From the NCBI GenBank assembly GCA_016291995.1, contig JAEEZV010000066.1, forward strand, positions 1 to 17,098: a stretch of DNA of 17,098 bases, read 5' to 3'. The DNA is from Caryophanales bacterium. Its GTDB lineage: Bacteria; Bacillota_I; Bacilli_A; RF39; UBA660. The translations under genes were made by a program, and so were the position numbers. This document shows positions 1-6,186 of the stretch, in pieces. The notes below the pieces were generated by a model. That model was given only the letters and a program-made list of their open reading frames with translations, did not search any database and was not told the origin of the DNA. The first letter of the stretch is position 1. Each line of letters opens with the position of its first letter.

Positions 1-657
1 AAAGTAGGTAAAGATAAAAAAGAAGAAACAAGACCACTTGTTACAGTTAGTGATTTACAAAGATTACAACAATATGAAACAATTAGTTTAAGACTTAGAA
101 CGATGCCTTTTAAAACAAAACTAATCCCTAACTATAAAATGGATTGGGGTACACACTATGAAAAGGCAACATATCCTGAAAGACAAAAAAGGGAAGTTGA
201 ACTATTTGATATAAGAGAATATGTTAAAGAAATGAAAAAGAAAAAAATGGAAGAAATGATGTCATCTCCAGATGATGAAGGTGGAATGTCATTTAATCCA
301 ATGATGGGTATGTCTTCACAATCTCCGATGTTTTCACCAAACCCATTTGCCATGAATGGCGGAATGAATTCTAATAGAGAAGGCGAACTAAATGTTGATG
401 ATTTAGTTAAGAAAATAGATGCTAAAATTGCTGAATTAGAAGAAGAAGAAAGAAAAGAAAAAGAAGAAGAAGAGAAGAAAAAACAAGCCGCAGTTCAGCA
501 ACCAGCAGCACCTGTTACTACAGTATCTGCTCCAAAAACTGAACCAAGCAATGTTGTAAATATTAATGATTTATCGAAAGATAATAATACTAGAATGTAC
601 ACTGATGATACAGATGATGAGAATTTCTTTGATGATTTCTTTAGTGATGGAGAATAA
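1..657 (+). CDS. C-terminal part of a TraG/VirD4-like conjugal coupling protein (5' end outside window)
   Basis: The reading frame is open from base 1, with 34 codons before the first in-frame ATG at 103, so the gene very likely begins upstream and about 218 residues are visible. The segment 'PLVTVSDLQRLQQYETISLR' followed by 'MPFKTKLIPNYKMDWG' resembles the end of the P-loop ATPase domain in TraG/VirD4 coupling proteins, where a 'LLTPDEL..L...e.IvliRg..P....i.Yy' stretch occurs. These ATPases sit at the membrane and pass DNA or protein substrates to a type IV secretion channel. The rest is low complexity: a Met-rich stretch (about nt 280-370), a Lys/Glu coiled coil starting 'VDDLVKKIDAKIAELEEE', a Gln/Pro/Ala linker, and a strongly acidic, Phe-rich tail ending 'DDENFFDDFFSDGE'. 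The Walker motifs would lie upstream and cannot be seen. The family call rests on this C-terminal pattern and is moderate; a cytoskeletal or scaffold protein is possible. Confidence 0.55.
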   Translation, partial: KVGKDKKEETRPLVTVSDLQRLQQYETISLRLRTMPFKTKLIPNYKMDWGTHYEKATYPERQKREVELFDIREYVKEMKKKKMEEMMSSPDDEGGMSFNPMMGMSSQSPMFSPNPFAMNGGMNSNREGELNVDDLVKKIDAKIAELEEEERKEKEEEEKKKQAAVQQPAAPVTTVSAPKTEPSNVVNINDLSKDNNTRMYTDDTDDENFFDDFFSDGE

Positions 658-659
658 TT

Positions 660-1388
660 ATGGAAATAGAAAATTATCTTGTTACAGCTAAAGGAAAAAT
701 TAACAACAAACCATTAAAAACGTTTGTCTTGGCTATATTTGCTGGTATATTTATTGCCTTAGCTGGTGTATTATCTACATTAGCATCATTTAGTATTACT
801 AATTATAGTGTTGCAAAATTATTATCTGGACTAGTATTTCCAATTGGTTTAATACTAGTAATTCTAATGAAAACAGAATTATTTACTGGTAATTCATTAT
901 TGATAATACCAGTCCTTACTAAAGATATCAAAATCAAACAGCTATTAAAAAATTGGTTTATCGTATATCTAGGTAATCTAGTAGGTGCCTTAATCATTTC
1001 ATTGTTAATTGTTAATACACCACTAAGAAATACCTTATCTGAAGCATTTATAAAAATAACTAATACCAAAATATCATTTAGTATTAAAGAATCAATTATA
1101 CTTGGAGTTCTTTGTAACTTTCTTGTATGTTTAGCTGTATTTCTAGCCTCAAATGCTAAAACAACCCTTGAAAAAATAGCAGTTATTATATTACCAATAT
1201 TTACATTCGTAGCATTATCATTTGAACATAGCGTAGCTAATATGTCATATTTGTCAATTGGCTATTTAGTAAGTGATAGTATTACAATAGGAAGTATTTT
1301 ACTAAAGAATTTACTTCCTGTAACATTAGGAAATGTTCTTGGTGGAATGCTTCTAGGAGTATCAATTTGGTATTTAAGAAAAGAATGA
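660..1388 (+). CDS. Formate/nitrite transporter family channel (FNT)
   Basis: This is a 242-residue integral membrane protein with about six hydrophobic helices. Family signatures are clear: 'FPIGLILVILMKTELFTGN' (residues 60-78), 'NWFIVYLGNLVGAL' (98-111), 'NFLVCLAVFLA' (153-163), 'FEHSVANM' with the conserved central pore histidine at residue 190, and 'LLPVTLGNVLGG' near the C-terminus (218-229). FNT proteins are pentameric channels passing formate, nitrite, lactate or hydrosulfide; which one this moves cannot be read from the sequence. It is slightly short for the family (usually about 260-300). The start has a GGAG site at 649-652 inside the end of the preceding gene, two bases after its stop, so the two are probably co-transcribed. 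A strong terminator follows at once. Confidence 0.9.
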   Translation: MEIENYLVTAKGKINNKPLKTFVLAIFAGIFIALAGVLSTLASFSITNYSVAKLLSGLVFPIGLILVILMKTELFTGNSLLIIPVLTKDIKIKQLLKNWFIVYLGNLVGALIISLLIVNTPLRNTLSEAFIKITNTKISFSIKESIILGVLCNFLVCLAVFLASNAKTTLEKIAVIILPIFTFVALSFEHSVANMSYLSIGYLVSDSITIGSILLKNLLPVTLGNVLGGMLLGVSIWYLRKE

Positions 1389-1393
1389 TTTTA

Positions 1394-1422
1394 AAGAAGA
1401 TTTGTAAAATCTTCTTTTTTTA
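1394..1422 (+). terminator. Intrinsic terminator after the FNT gene
   Basis: A perfect 11-bp inverted repeat, AAAGAAGATTT / AAATCTTCTTT, is separated by the loop GTA and followed by a T run. It begins 5 bases after the FNT stop codon. Confidence 0.9.
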
Positions 1423-1468
1423 TGTTAAATTTTAGTATTTTAAAAGTAATTCACTATTTTTTCTTGAA

Positions 1469-1486
1469 TATTATATATGAAGGGAG
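1469..1486 (+). promoter_or_regulatory. Probable -10 and SD for the DUF1016 gene
   Basis: TATTAT (1469-1474) lies 6 bases before AGGGAG (1481-1486), which is 6 bases before the ATG at 1493. No good -35 is visible at the right distance. The spacing matches the compact start module seen at other genes in this window. Confidence 0.45.
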
Positions 1487-1492
1487 AAAAAT

Positions 1493-2392
1493 ATGAATTA
1501 TTACAAGTTAATAAAAAATGAACTAATTGATAATGAAATCAATAAAAGAGTAAAAGACTATAGTAAAAACAGATATGAACTTGAAAAATACTATAATGTG
1601 GGAAAACTATTAATTGAAGCCCAAGGTGGAGAAGAAAGAGCCAAATATGGCGATGGATTAATTAAAGAATATTCCGAAAGATTGACTATAGAATTAGGAA
1701 AAGGATTTACGATTACAATGCTAAAGAGAATGAGAAAGTTTTATCTATCAATCCAAAAAGGTGCGGCACTGTCGCACCAATTAACATGGAGTCATTATCA
1801 AGAAATTCTGCCATTAAATGATTTAAATAAAATGAATTACTTTATAAAAGTATCAGAAAGACAAAATCTTGGAATTAGAGAACTAAGGAAAAAGATCAAA
1901 AACAAAGAATACGAAAGATTAGATGAAAATAGCAAGAATAAATTAATTGAAAGCACTGAAAACTCTATTGAAGATTTGATTAAACATCCGATTATAATCA
2001 GAAATACAAACAATTATGAAATAATATCTGAAAAAATATTGAAAAAATTAATTTTGGAAGATATCGATAATTTTTTAAGCGAATTAGGTGAAGGCTTTTC
2101 GTATATAGCCAATGAATATAAAATAATGATCGGTAATATACCAAATTATCTCGATATATTATTATTTAATATAAAATTTAACTGTTATGTTGTGGTTGAA
2201 CTTAAGATAAAAAAACTAAAAAAAGAGCATATTGGACAAATAGAAATTTATATGAATTATATTGATAAACACCTTAAAAATATATATCAAGATAAAACAA
2301 TAGGGATTATTATTTGCAAAAAGAATAATAAATTTATAATGGAATATTGTAGTGATTCAAGAATATTTAATACCACCTATGAATTAGTATAG
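1493..2392 (+). CDS. DUF1016 (YhcG-type) PD-(D/E)XK nuclease-domain protein
   Basis: This 299-residue protein has the two parts of the DUF1016 family. The helical N-terminal domain (about 1-140) contains 'YYNVGKLLIEAQ', 'ALSHQLTWSHYQEIL' and 'ERQNLGIRELRKKI'. The C-terminal PD-(D/E)XK nuclease domain (about 165-290) contains 'EYKIMIG.IPNYLDILLF', 'VVVELKIKKLKKEHIGQIEIYMNY' and 'TIGIIICK'. The likely metal-binding residues are D221, E236 and K238, all intact. Family members are common in accessory regions and near type I restriction genes, but no restriction, methylase or specificity gene is present here, so this is an orphan copy. It is isolated by the terminator upstream and has its own SD. 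The cellular substrate is unknown; a defence or DNA-repair nuclease is inference. Confidence 0.85.
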   Translation: MNYYKLIKNELIDNEINKRVKDYSKNRYELEKYYNVGKLLIEAQGGEERAKYGDGLIKEYSERLTIELGKGFTITMLKRMRKFYLSIQKGAALSHQLTWSHYQEILPLNDLNKMNYFIKVSERQNLGIRELRKKIKNKEYERLDENSKNKLIESTENSIEDLIKHPIIIRNTNNYEIISEKILKKLILEDIDNFLSELGEGFSYIANEYKIMIGNIPNYLDILLFNIKFNCYVVVELKIKKLKKEHIGQIEIYMNYIDKHLKNIYQDKTIGIIICKKNNKFIMEYCSDSRIFNTTYELV

Positions 2393-2401
2393 TCATAATA
2401 A

Positions 2402-2460
2402 CTTACTTCATTATTTTATGAAGAATATAATATTATAGGTGATTTTATGAATGAAGTAAG
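2402..2460 (+). repeat. 10-bp inverted repeat flanking the promoter and start codon of the rhodanese gene
   Basis: CTTACTTCAT (2402-2411) is exactly complementary to ATGAAGTAAG (2451-2460). Between them lie the -10, the SD and the ATG (2447-2449). The left arm can also form a local hairpin: CTTCAT (2406-2411) with ATGAAG (2418-2423), so the two pairings exclude each other. No U run follows the right arm, so this is not a standard terminator. A regulatory role is inference. Confidence 0.4.
2426..2443 (+). promoter_or_regulatory. Compact -10/SD start module for the rhodanese gene
   Basis: TATAAT (2426-2431), 5 bases, AGGTGAT (2437-2443), then TTT and the ATG at 2447. The -10 is a perfect consensus; no convincing -35 is visible. 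The predicted leader is only about nine bases. Confidence 0.6.
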
Positions 2461-2734
2461 TATTCATGAACTATTAAATACATATAATCCTAATATAATA
2501 GATATAAGAGATAACTATAGTTATAATCTTGATCATATCCCGGGAGCTACCAATATACCATATTATAGTTTATTATCAAATTATAGTATGTACCTAGATA
2601 AAAAGAATACCTATTACTTATATTGTGATTATGGGCACCAAAGTAAAGAAATTAGTGATAGATTAAATATGTTTGGCTATCATACATATTATATAAAAGA
2701 AGGCTATTTATACTTTAAAAATAATTTTAAATAA
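2447..2734 (+). CDS. Single-domain rhodanese-like protein
   Basis: A 95-residue protein covering one rhodanese domain. It shows 'NIIDIRDNYSYNLDHIPGATNIPY' (residues 16-39, the CH2A-like region) and the active loop 'YLYCDYGHQSKEISDRL', with the catalytic cysteine at position 60, then 'FGYHTYYIKEG'. Such proteins carry persulfide sulfur on the cysteine and hand it to acceptors such as tRNA-modifying or Fe-S assembly enzymes, or bind small oxyanions. It is cytoplasmic, with no signal peptide. It has its own compact promoter/SD and is followed closely by rmuC. The sulfur acceptor cannot be inferred. Confidence 0.85.
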   Translation: MNEVSIHELLNTYNPNIIDIRDNYSYNLDHIPGATNIPYYSLLSNYSMYLDKKNTYYLYCDYGHQSKEISDRLNMFGYHTYYIKEGYLYFKNNFK

Positions 2735-2736
2735 GT

Positions 2737-2755
2737 TATAATATACTTAGGTGAT
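2737..2755 (+). promoter_or_regulatory. Compact -10/SD start module for rmuC
   Basis: TATAAT (2737-2742), 6 bases, AGGTGAT (2749-2755), AGT, then the ATG at 2759. A poor -35-like TTTAAA (2714-2719) lies 17 bases upstream of the -10. Confidence 0.6.
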
Positions 2756-2758
2756 AGT

Positions 2759-3823
2759 ATGTTAGATTATATAATAATTGGCTTACTTGCTATTTCAATT
2801 ATTCTTTTAATAATTCTTTTAGTAAGAGGCAATAGTAGTCTTATTGAAAAACTAGGTAGAGTAGAAACCTCAACCGTCAAAGAATTATCAGATTTTCGTA
2901 ATGATTTGTCTAGAAGTATAACTGAAGATTTTGATAAACTAGAAGATAAAGTAGATAAGAGACTAAGATATATAAACGATAAAGTGAATGAAAGATTAGA
3001 TGATAATTTTAGTAAAACAAATAAGACATTTACTAATGTCTTAGAAAGATTATCTAAAATCGACGAAGCTCAGAAAAAAATTGATAACCTATCCGGAGAT
3101 ATTATCTCCCTCCAAAGTATTCTTACTGATAAGAAGAGTAGAGGAATATTTGGTGAAGTAAATCTTAAACATATTCTGTCTAGCGTTTTTGGTGAAAAAA
3201 ATGACAAAATATATAGGTTACAATACACTCTTCCTAATACGACAATTGCCGATGCAATAATATTTGCTCCAGAGCCGTTAGGCATGGTAGCGATAGATTC
3301 AAAGTTTCCATTGGAAAACTATCGTTTAATGGTTGATAAAAGTATTAGTCCAGAGGGTAGAGCAGCCTATGAAAAGCAATTTAAAATGGATGTAAAAAAA
3401 CATATCGATGCCATAAGCAGTAAATATATTATTCCTGGTGTAACTTCTAACCAAGCAATTATGTTTTTACCAGCTGAAGCAATATTCGCCGAAATAAATG
3501 CGTATCATAATGATCTTGTTGAATATGCTTACAAAAGAAATGTATGGATTACATCTCCAACAACCCTAATATCATCTATGACAACTATTGAAGTATTACT
3601 TAAAAACATGGAAAGAGATAAATATGCTAAAGTTGTCCATGATGAATTAAATAAATTAGGATTAGAATTTTCTAGATATAAAGAACGTTGGGATAAATTA
3701 TCAAGAAGTATTGAGACAGTAAATAAAGATGTAGAGAATTTAAACATTACTTCCGAAAAAATAACAAAGAAATTTGAATCTATCAGTGATGTTAAACTAG
3801 ATGATACAAAACATTTAGAATAA
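2759..3823 (+). CDS. rmuC: RmuC family DNA recombination protein
   Basis: A 354-residue protein with an N-terminal membrane helix (about residues 3-23), a long coiled coil (about 30-125) and the RmuC domain. Signature stretches are 'LTDKKSRGIFGEVNLKHIL', 'ADAIIFAPEPLGMVAIDSKF' with 'PLENY', and 'IMFLPAEAIFAEI'. The domain has a restriction-endonuclease-like fold, and 'AIDSKF' matches the expected D-x-K catalytic strand. The family was defined by effects on short-inverted-repeat recombination in E. coli and is thought to be a nuclease acting on rearranging DNA. The length fits shorter Gram-positive members. The stop is followed by a terminator-like repeat that overlaps the next gene's start. 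Confidence 0.9.
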   Translation: MLDYIIIGLLAISIILLIILLVRGNSSLIEKLGRVETSTVKELSDFRNDLSRSITEDFDKLEDKVDKRLRYINDKVNERLDDNFSKTNKTFTNVLERLSKIDEAQKKIDNLSGDIISLQSILTDKKSRGIFGEVNLKHILSSVFGEKNDKIYRLQYTLPNTTIADAIIFAPEPLGMVAIDSKFPLENYRLMVDKSISPEGRAAYEKQFKMDVKKHIDAISSKYIIPGVTSNQAIMFLPAEAIFAEINAYHNDLVEYAYKRNVWITSPTTLISSMTTIEVLLKNMERDKYAKVVHDELNKLGLEFSRYKERWDKLSRSIETVNKDVENLNITSEKITKKFESISDVKLDDTKHLE

Positions 3824-3824
3824 T

Positions 3825-3880
3825 AAAAATACGGATTTTGAATACACTATTATAGGTGATTCAAATGACCCGTATTTTTT
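3825..3880 (+). terminator. Terminator-like hairpin whose loop holds the next gene's promoter and SD
   Basis: AAAAATACGG (3825-3834) pairs with CCGTATTTTT (3870-3879). Next to it, ATTTTGAAT (3835-3843) pairs with ATTCAAAT (3859-3866) with one bulged base, and three bases (3867-3869) are unpaired on the right side. A long T-rich run follows the right arm. The loop holds TATTAT and AGGTG, and the ATG of the next gene (3865-3867) is partly in the right arm. RNA read through from rmuC should fold and terminate here. RNA started inside the loop would lack the left arm and escape. Confidence 0.65.
3843..3860 (+). promoter_or_regulatory. Candidate -10/SD inside the terminator loop
   Basis: TACACT (3843-3848) or the overlapping TATTAT (3848-3853) precedes AGGTGAT (3854-3860), which is 4 bases before the ATG at 3865. 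The arrangement matches the module at neighbouring genes. No clear -35 is visible, so the promoter call is tentative; the SD is strong. Confidence 0.45.
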
Positions 3881-4086
3881 TCTTTTTACTAGGCTTTGGA
3901 CTCACAACATTAGGCTTTATTTATCTTATATTATACTTAAATATCTTAACTGTTGGGTATAATTTTTCATATTATGTTAAATTTATTACTGGTAGATTTG
4001 AGTGTTATTTTGTATTTATAGGTCTAATAATTATGAATCTATCACTTTACATAAAAGGAGCCAAAAAATATGGATTACATATATGA
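3865..4086 (+). CDS. Small two-helix membrane protein of unknown function
   Basis: This is a 73-residue protein starting at the ATG four bases after AGGTGAT; a GTG at 3856 lies within that SD and is rejected. It has two hydrophobic segments, about residues 3-28 ('IFFFLLGFGLTTLGFIYLIL') and 46-63 ('CYFVFIGLIIMNLSLYI'), joined by a short loop and followed by a short basic tail ending 'KGAKKYGLHI'. I do not recognise the family. Its last 17 bases overlap the next gene, so the two are translationally coupled. Production may depend on the nested promoter/terminator just upstream. Confidence 0.7.
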   Translation: MTRIFFFLLGFGLTTLGFIYLILYLNILTVGYNFSYYVKFITGRFECYFVFIGLIIMNLSLYIKGAKKYGLHI

Positions 4087-4672
4087 CATTGTCTTAAATT
4101 TTCAAGATGATTATTATGACTATTATGAATGGAAGACAACTGATAAAATTATCAATGCTAAGAAAATACCCATCTATAAGATTAATAGTAATGATTATCT
4201 AAATATTAAAAGACATAATACCAAAATAGATATAAGCAGTTTACCAAAACATAATAAAATATTCTTACTAACTAGTGGCTTTGAAATAATAGGATTAATG
4301 ATCGATAATTTAGGAAATGTTTTAAAAAAGAGTAGCCTTGTTTTTGAAGAAGCCGATGATATTTTAGAAGATGCTAATTTAATAAAGAAAATTAATCTTA
4401 AATACGATATAACTAAAAAGAAGAAAACGAATTATAAAAGTAGGGGATTTATTGAAAAAACATCACATATTAACAATTATCTAAAGAATATCGATATTAA
4501 TAAAGATGAATATATCCTTAAATACTTATATTTTGATATATATAACAAAGAAGAAAAAGATATCAAGAAAATATACCAAGATATTAAAGAATTAACTAAA
4601 AAGAATCCATATGAAGTATATAATCACATTAGTAATATTAATTTAGAATTAAAAAAATCATTTCCTAATTGA
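4070..4672 (+). CDS. DUF3603 (YjbA-like) protein, function unknown
   Basis: A 200-residue cytoplasmic protein. The opening 'MDYIYDIVLNF' and 'YYEWKTTDKIINAKKIPIYKI' (residues 18-38) parallel the 'WVNWFEG...FHEWRKED..ELLDQVPLLRV' opening of B. subtilis YjbA, and 'FLLTSGFEIIGLMIDNLGN' parallels its 'CFVVTDGIGILAVDTIGY'. The C-terminal half is Lys/Glu-rich and helical. It is shorter than YjbA (about 250). AAAGGAG (4054-4060) lies inside the preceding gene, whose end overlaps by 17 bases. The gene ends inside a strong terminator hairpin. The family match is by eye and moderate; no activity is known to me for this family. Confidence 0.6.
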   Translation: MDYIYDIVLNFQDDYYDYYEWKTTDKIINAKKIPIYKINSNDYLNIKRHNTKIDISSLPKHNKIFLLTSGFEIIGLMIDNLGNVLKKSSLVFEEADDILEDANLIKKINLKYDITKKKKTNYKSRGFIEKTSHINNYLKNIDINKDEYILKYLYFDIYNKEEKDIKKIYQDIKELTKKNPYEVYNHISNINLELKKSFPN

Positions 4673-4683
4673 AATGATTTTTT
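4652..4683. terminator. Bidirectional terminator between convergent genes
   Basis: AAAAAATCATTT (4652-4663) and AAATGATTTTTT (4672-4683) form a perfect 12-bp stem with an 8-base loop. A-rich and T-rich ends let it act in both directions. It includes the stop of the DUF3603 gene and lies just beyond the stop of the minus-strand foldase gene. Confidence 0.9.
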
Positions 4684-4688
4684 AATTA

Positions 4689-5804
4689 TTATTTATAACT
4701 ACTTACATATTTTTTATAAGCATCAATAAATTTTGAATCAACGAATTCTACTTCAGCTTCTTCTCTCATTTTAATTAATGCTTTGTAGTATAAATTACTA
4801 TCGGCATCTTTCTTTTCCTTAGCTAAAATATCTTTGATATCATCTTTAACTGTATCTAGTTCAGGTTTATCTTTTTGGTCTATTTTATATACAATATGAT
4901 ATCCATAAGATGTACGTACTGGAGTTTCACTATAAGAATCAACTTCTAGATTTTTACATTCTTCTAAATATGCACTTTCAAGAGATGCATTAAATGCTTT
5001 ATAACCTAATTCTTCATGAGTAATCTTATCTTTATATTCGGTAACAACATCGTCCCAACTCGTTCCATCATTAAGCTTTTTAATAATTTCTTTAGCTAAT
5101 GCTTTAGCTTCATCATCACTAAGCCCATCTTCACTAACACTAACTAAAATATGTTTTGAATCGACATCTCCGAATACCTTGCTTTCATAGTACTTTTCAA
5201 CATCACTATCATTGATTAAACTTAAAACATAATCTTCATAATACTTATTTCTACGATAGTCTAATCTTAAACTATCAATAAAGTCTGCTTCACTACCAAA
5301 TCCATAATTATTTAAAAATTCTTCTTTTGAATATCCATAATTATTTTCATATACATAGTAGTAATAATCTGCCGTATCCTTAACACTATCTTCCATTTCC
5401 TTATCTGATGGATATAAGTCTACTAAAAGCTTATTATCTACATCATTAAGTAAGGTATTGATTGAATATTTCTTCTTCATACTTTCATATAGATCATCTG
5501 CAGTAATAACACCATCTTTAATATTTACTACTGGTTGTGTACCATCCTTTAATGTAGCAATACGATCTGGCCACAAAATACATCTAAATAGTAATGTAGC
5601 TAATAAGAATCCAACTACAAACAAGATAATTGGCATTCTATTGTCATCTACTTTACATAAGAAATCAGTTATTTTTTCGTTTCTTTCCTTTTTTCTAGCA
5701 GCTTTAACTTTAGCCTTATCTTCCTTTACTTCTTTTTCAACTTTATCGTTGACACCCTTTTTAATTTCTTCCTTATTGACTTTATTATTTTTCTTTGCCA
5801 TCAT
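4689..5804 (-). CDS. Membrane-anchored parvulin-type peptidyl-prolyl isomerase (PrsA/SurA-like foldase)
   Basis: A 371-residue protein. A very Lys/Glu-rich cytoplasmic segment (1-55) precedes one membrane helix (about 57-78, 'MPIILFVVGFLLATLLF'), placing the rest outside the cell. A helical chaperone-like region (about 95-210) is followed by a PpiC/parvulin domain (about 214-308) with 'DSKHILVSV' (H218), 'AKEIIKKLNDGTSWDDVVTEY', 'EELGYKAFN' and 'PVRTSYGYHIVYKID' (H303). It probably catalyses prolyl isomerisation and helps fold exported proteins. Unlike typical PrsA it has no lipobox, and the long charged N-terminus is unusual. AGGAGA lies 5 bases before the ATGATG start; initiation could be at either ATG. 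It is transcribed alone from its own promoter. Confidence 0.85.
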   Translation of the reverse strand: MMAKKNNKVNKEEIKKGVNDKVEKEVKEDKAKVKAARKKERNEKITDFLCKVDDNRMPIILFVVGFLLATLLFRCILWPDRIATLKDGTQPVVNIKDGVITADDLYESMKKKYSINTLLNDVDNKLLVDLYPSDKEMEDSVKDTADYYYYVYENNYGYSKEEFLNNYGFGSEADFIDSLRLDYRRNKYYEDYVLSLINDSDVEKYYESKVFGDVDSKHILVSVSEDGLSDDEAKALAKEIIKKLNDGTSWDDVVTEYKDKITHEELGYKAFNASLESAYLEECKNLEVDSYSETPVRTSYGYHIVYKIDQKDKPELDTVKDDIKDILAKEKKDADSNLYYKALIKMREEAEVEFVDSKFIDAYKKYVSSYK

Positions 5805-5830
5805 TTAATCTCCTCTCTGACACATTATCT

Positions 5831-5859
5831 ATAATAACAAAAAACGATATAAATTACAA
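5831..5859 (-). promoter_or_regulatory. Sigma-A-type promoter for the foldase gene
   Basis: On the minus strand, TTGTAA (plus 5854-5859) and TATTAT (plus 5831-5836) are 17 bases apart. The predicted leader is about 20 bases and carries GAGGAGA before the start. Confidence 0.65.
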
Positions 5860-5921
5860 GTATAAAACCATATTATTAGTTTTAAATACTCACACATTTT
5901 AGATTTTTCCATAAAATAATG

Positions 5922-5942
5922 TAGAATATTAAAAAGGAGGAG
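5922..5942 (+). promoter_or_regulatory. Possible -10 and strong SD before the tiny-protein pair
   Basis: TAGAAT (5922-5927) lies just before AAAAAGGAGGAG (5931-5942), which is 8 bases before the ATG at 5951. No good sigma-A -35 is visible. CATAAAATA (5910-5918) fits a sporulation sigma-K-type -10 pattern (CATAnnnTA), with ACs 14-16 bases upstream; this is weak. Confidence 0.4.
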
Positions 5943-5950
5943 AGTGTTTT

Positions 5951-6034
5951 ATGGGAAATTGTGGAACATCAGGAGCTGCTATAGTTCTAGTATTATTTAT
6001 CCTATTAATAATTATCCTAGGCTCTTGGCTATAA
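5951..6034 (+). CDS. Tiny YjcZ-like single-helix membrane protein
   Basis: A 27-residue ORF behind a near-perfect SD. It has a short Gly/Cys-containing head 'MGNCGTSGAA', one hydrophobic helix of about 15 residues, and the end 'LGSWL'. This is the layout of the tiny transmembrane YjcZ/sporulation family in Bacillus ('...GGFALIVVLFILLIIVG...'). Such proteins are made in the forespore or mother cell in Bacillus; whether this organism sporulates cannot be told here. The very strong SD and the partner gene 13 bases downstream support a real gene. Confidence 0.65.
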   Translation: MGNCGTSGAAIVLVLFILLIIILGSWL

Positions 6035-6047
6035 AAGGAGGTATATT

Positions 6048-6155
6048 ATGAACGAATGTAGTGGAAAACAAAATAAAAGCACTGGATATTTAATTCTTTT
6101 AGTTTTGTATATTTTACTAGCCATAATCATAAGTACAAATTACTATGTGTTATAA
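6048..6155 (+). CDS. Second tiny single-helix membrane protein
   Basis: A 35-residue ORF with AAAAGGAGGT (6033-6042) beginning in the previous stop codon. The head 'MNECSGKQNKSTGY' is polar, contains one Cys, and precedes a hydrophobic helix 'LILLVLYILLAIII' and the tail 'STNYYVL'. Size, SD strength and topology match the gene just upstream, so the two form a small operon ending in a perfect terminator. No family is recognised with certainty. Confidence 0.6.
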   Translation: MNECSGKQNKSTGYLILLVLYILLAIIISTNYYVL

Positions 6156-6157
6156 AT

Positions 6158-6186
6158 AAAAAATTACTCACTTTGAGTAATTTTTT
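6158..6186. terminator. Bidirectional terminator between the tiny genes and the HIT gene
   Basis: AAAAAATTACTCA (6158-6170) and TGAGTAATTTTTT (6174-6186) form a perfect 13-bp stem with the loop CTT. The last codons and stop of the minus-strand HIT gene lie in the hairpin. Confidence 0.9.

Noticed and set aside
5458..5808. 116-codon plus-strand ORF opposite the foldase gene
   Set aside because: It is antisense to a clear parvulin protein, is Ser/Phe/Leu-rich as expected from reverse-complemented Lys/Glu codons, and has no SD.
5886..5918. Sigma-E-type promoter for the tiny genes
   Set aside because: The ATA -35 element is about 21 bases from CATA instead of the expected roughly 16; only a weak sigma-K-type reading remains.
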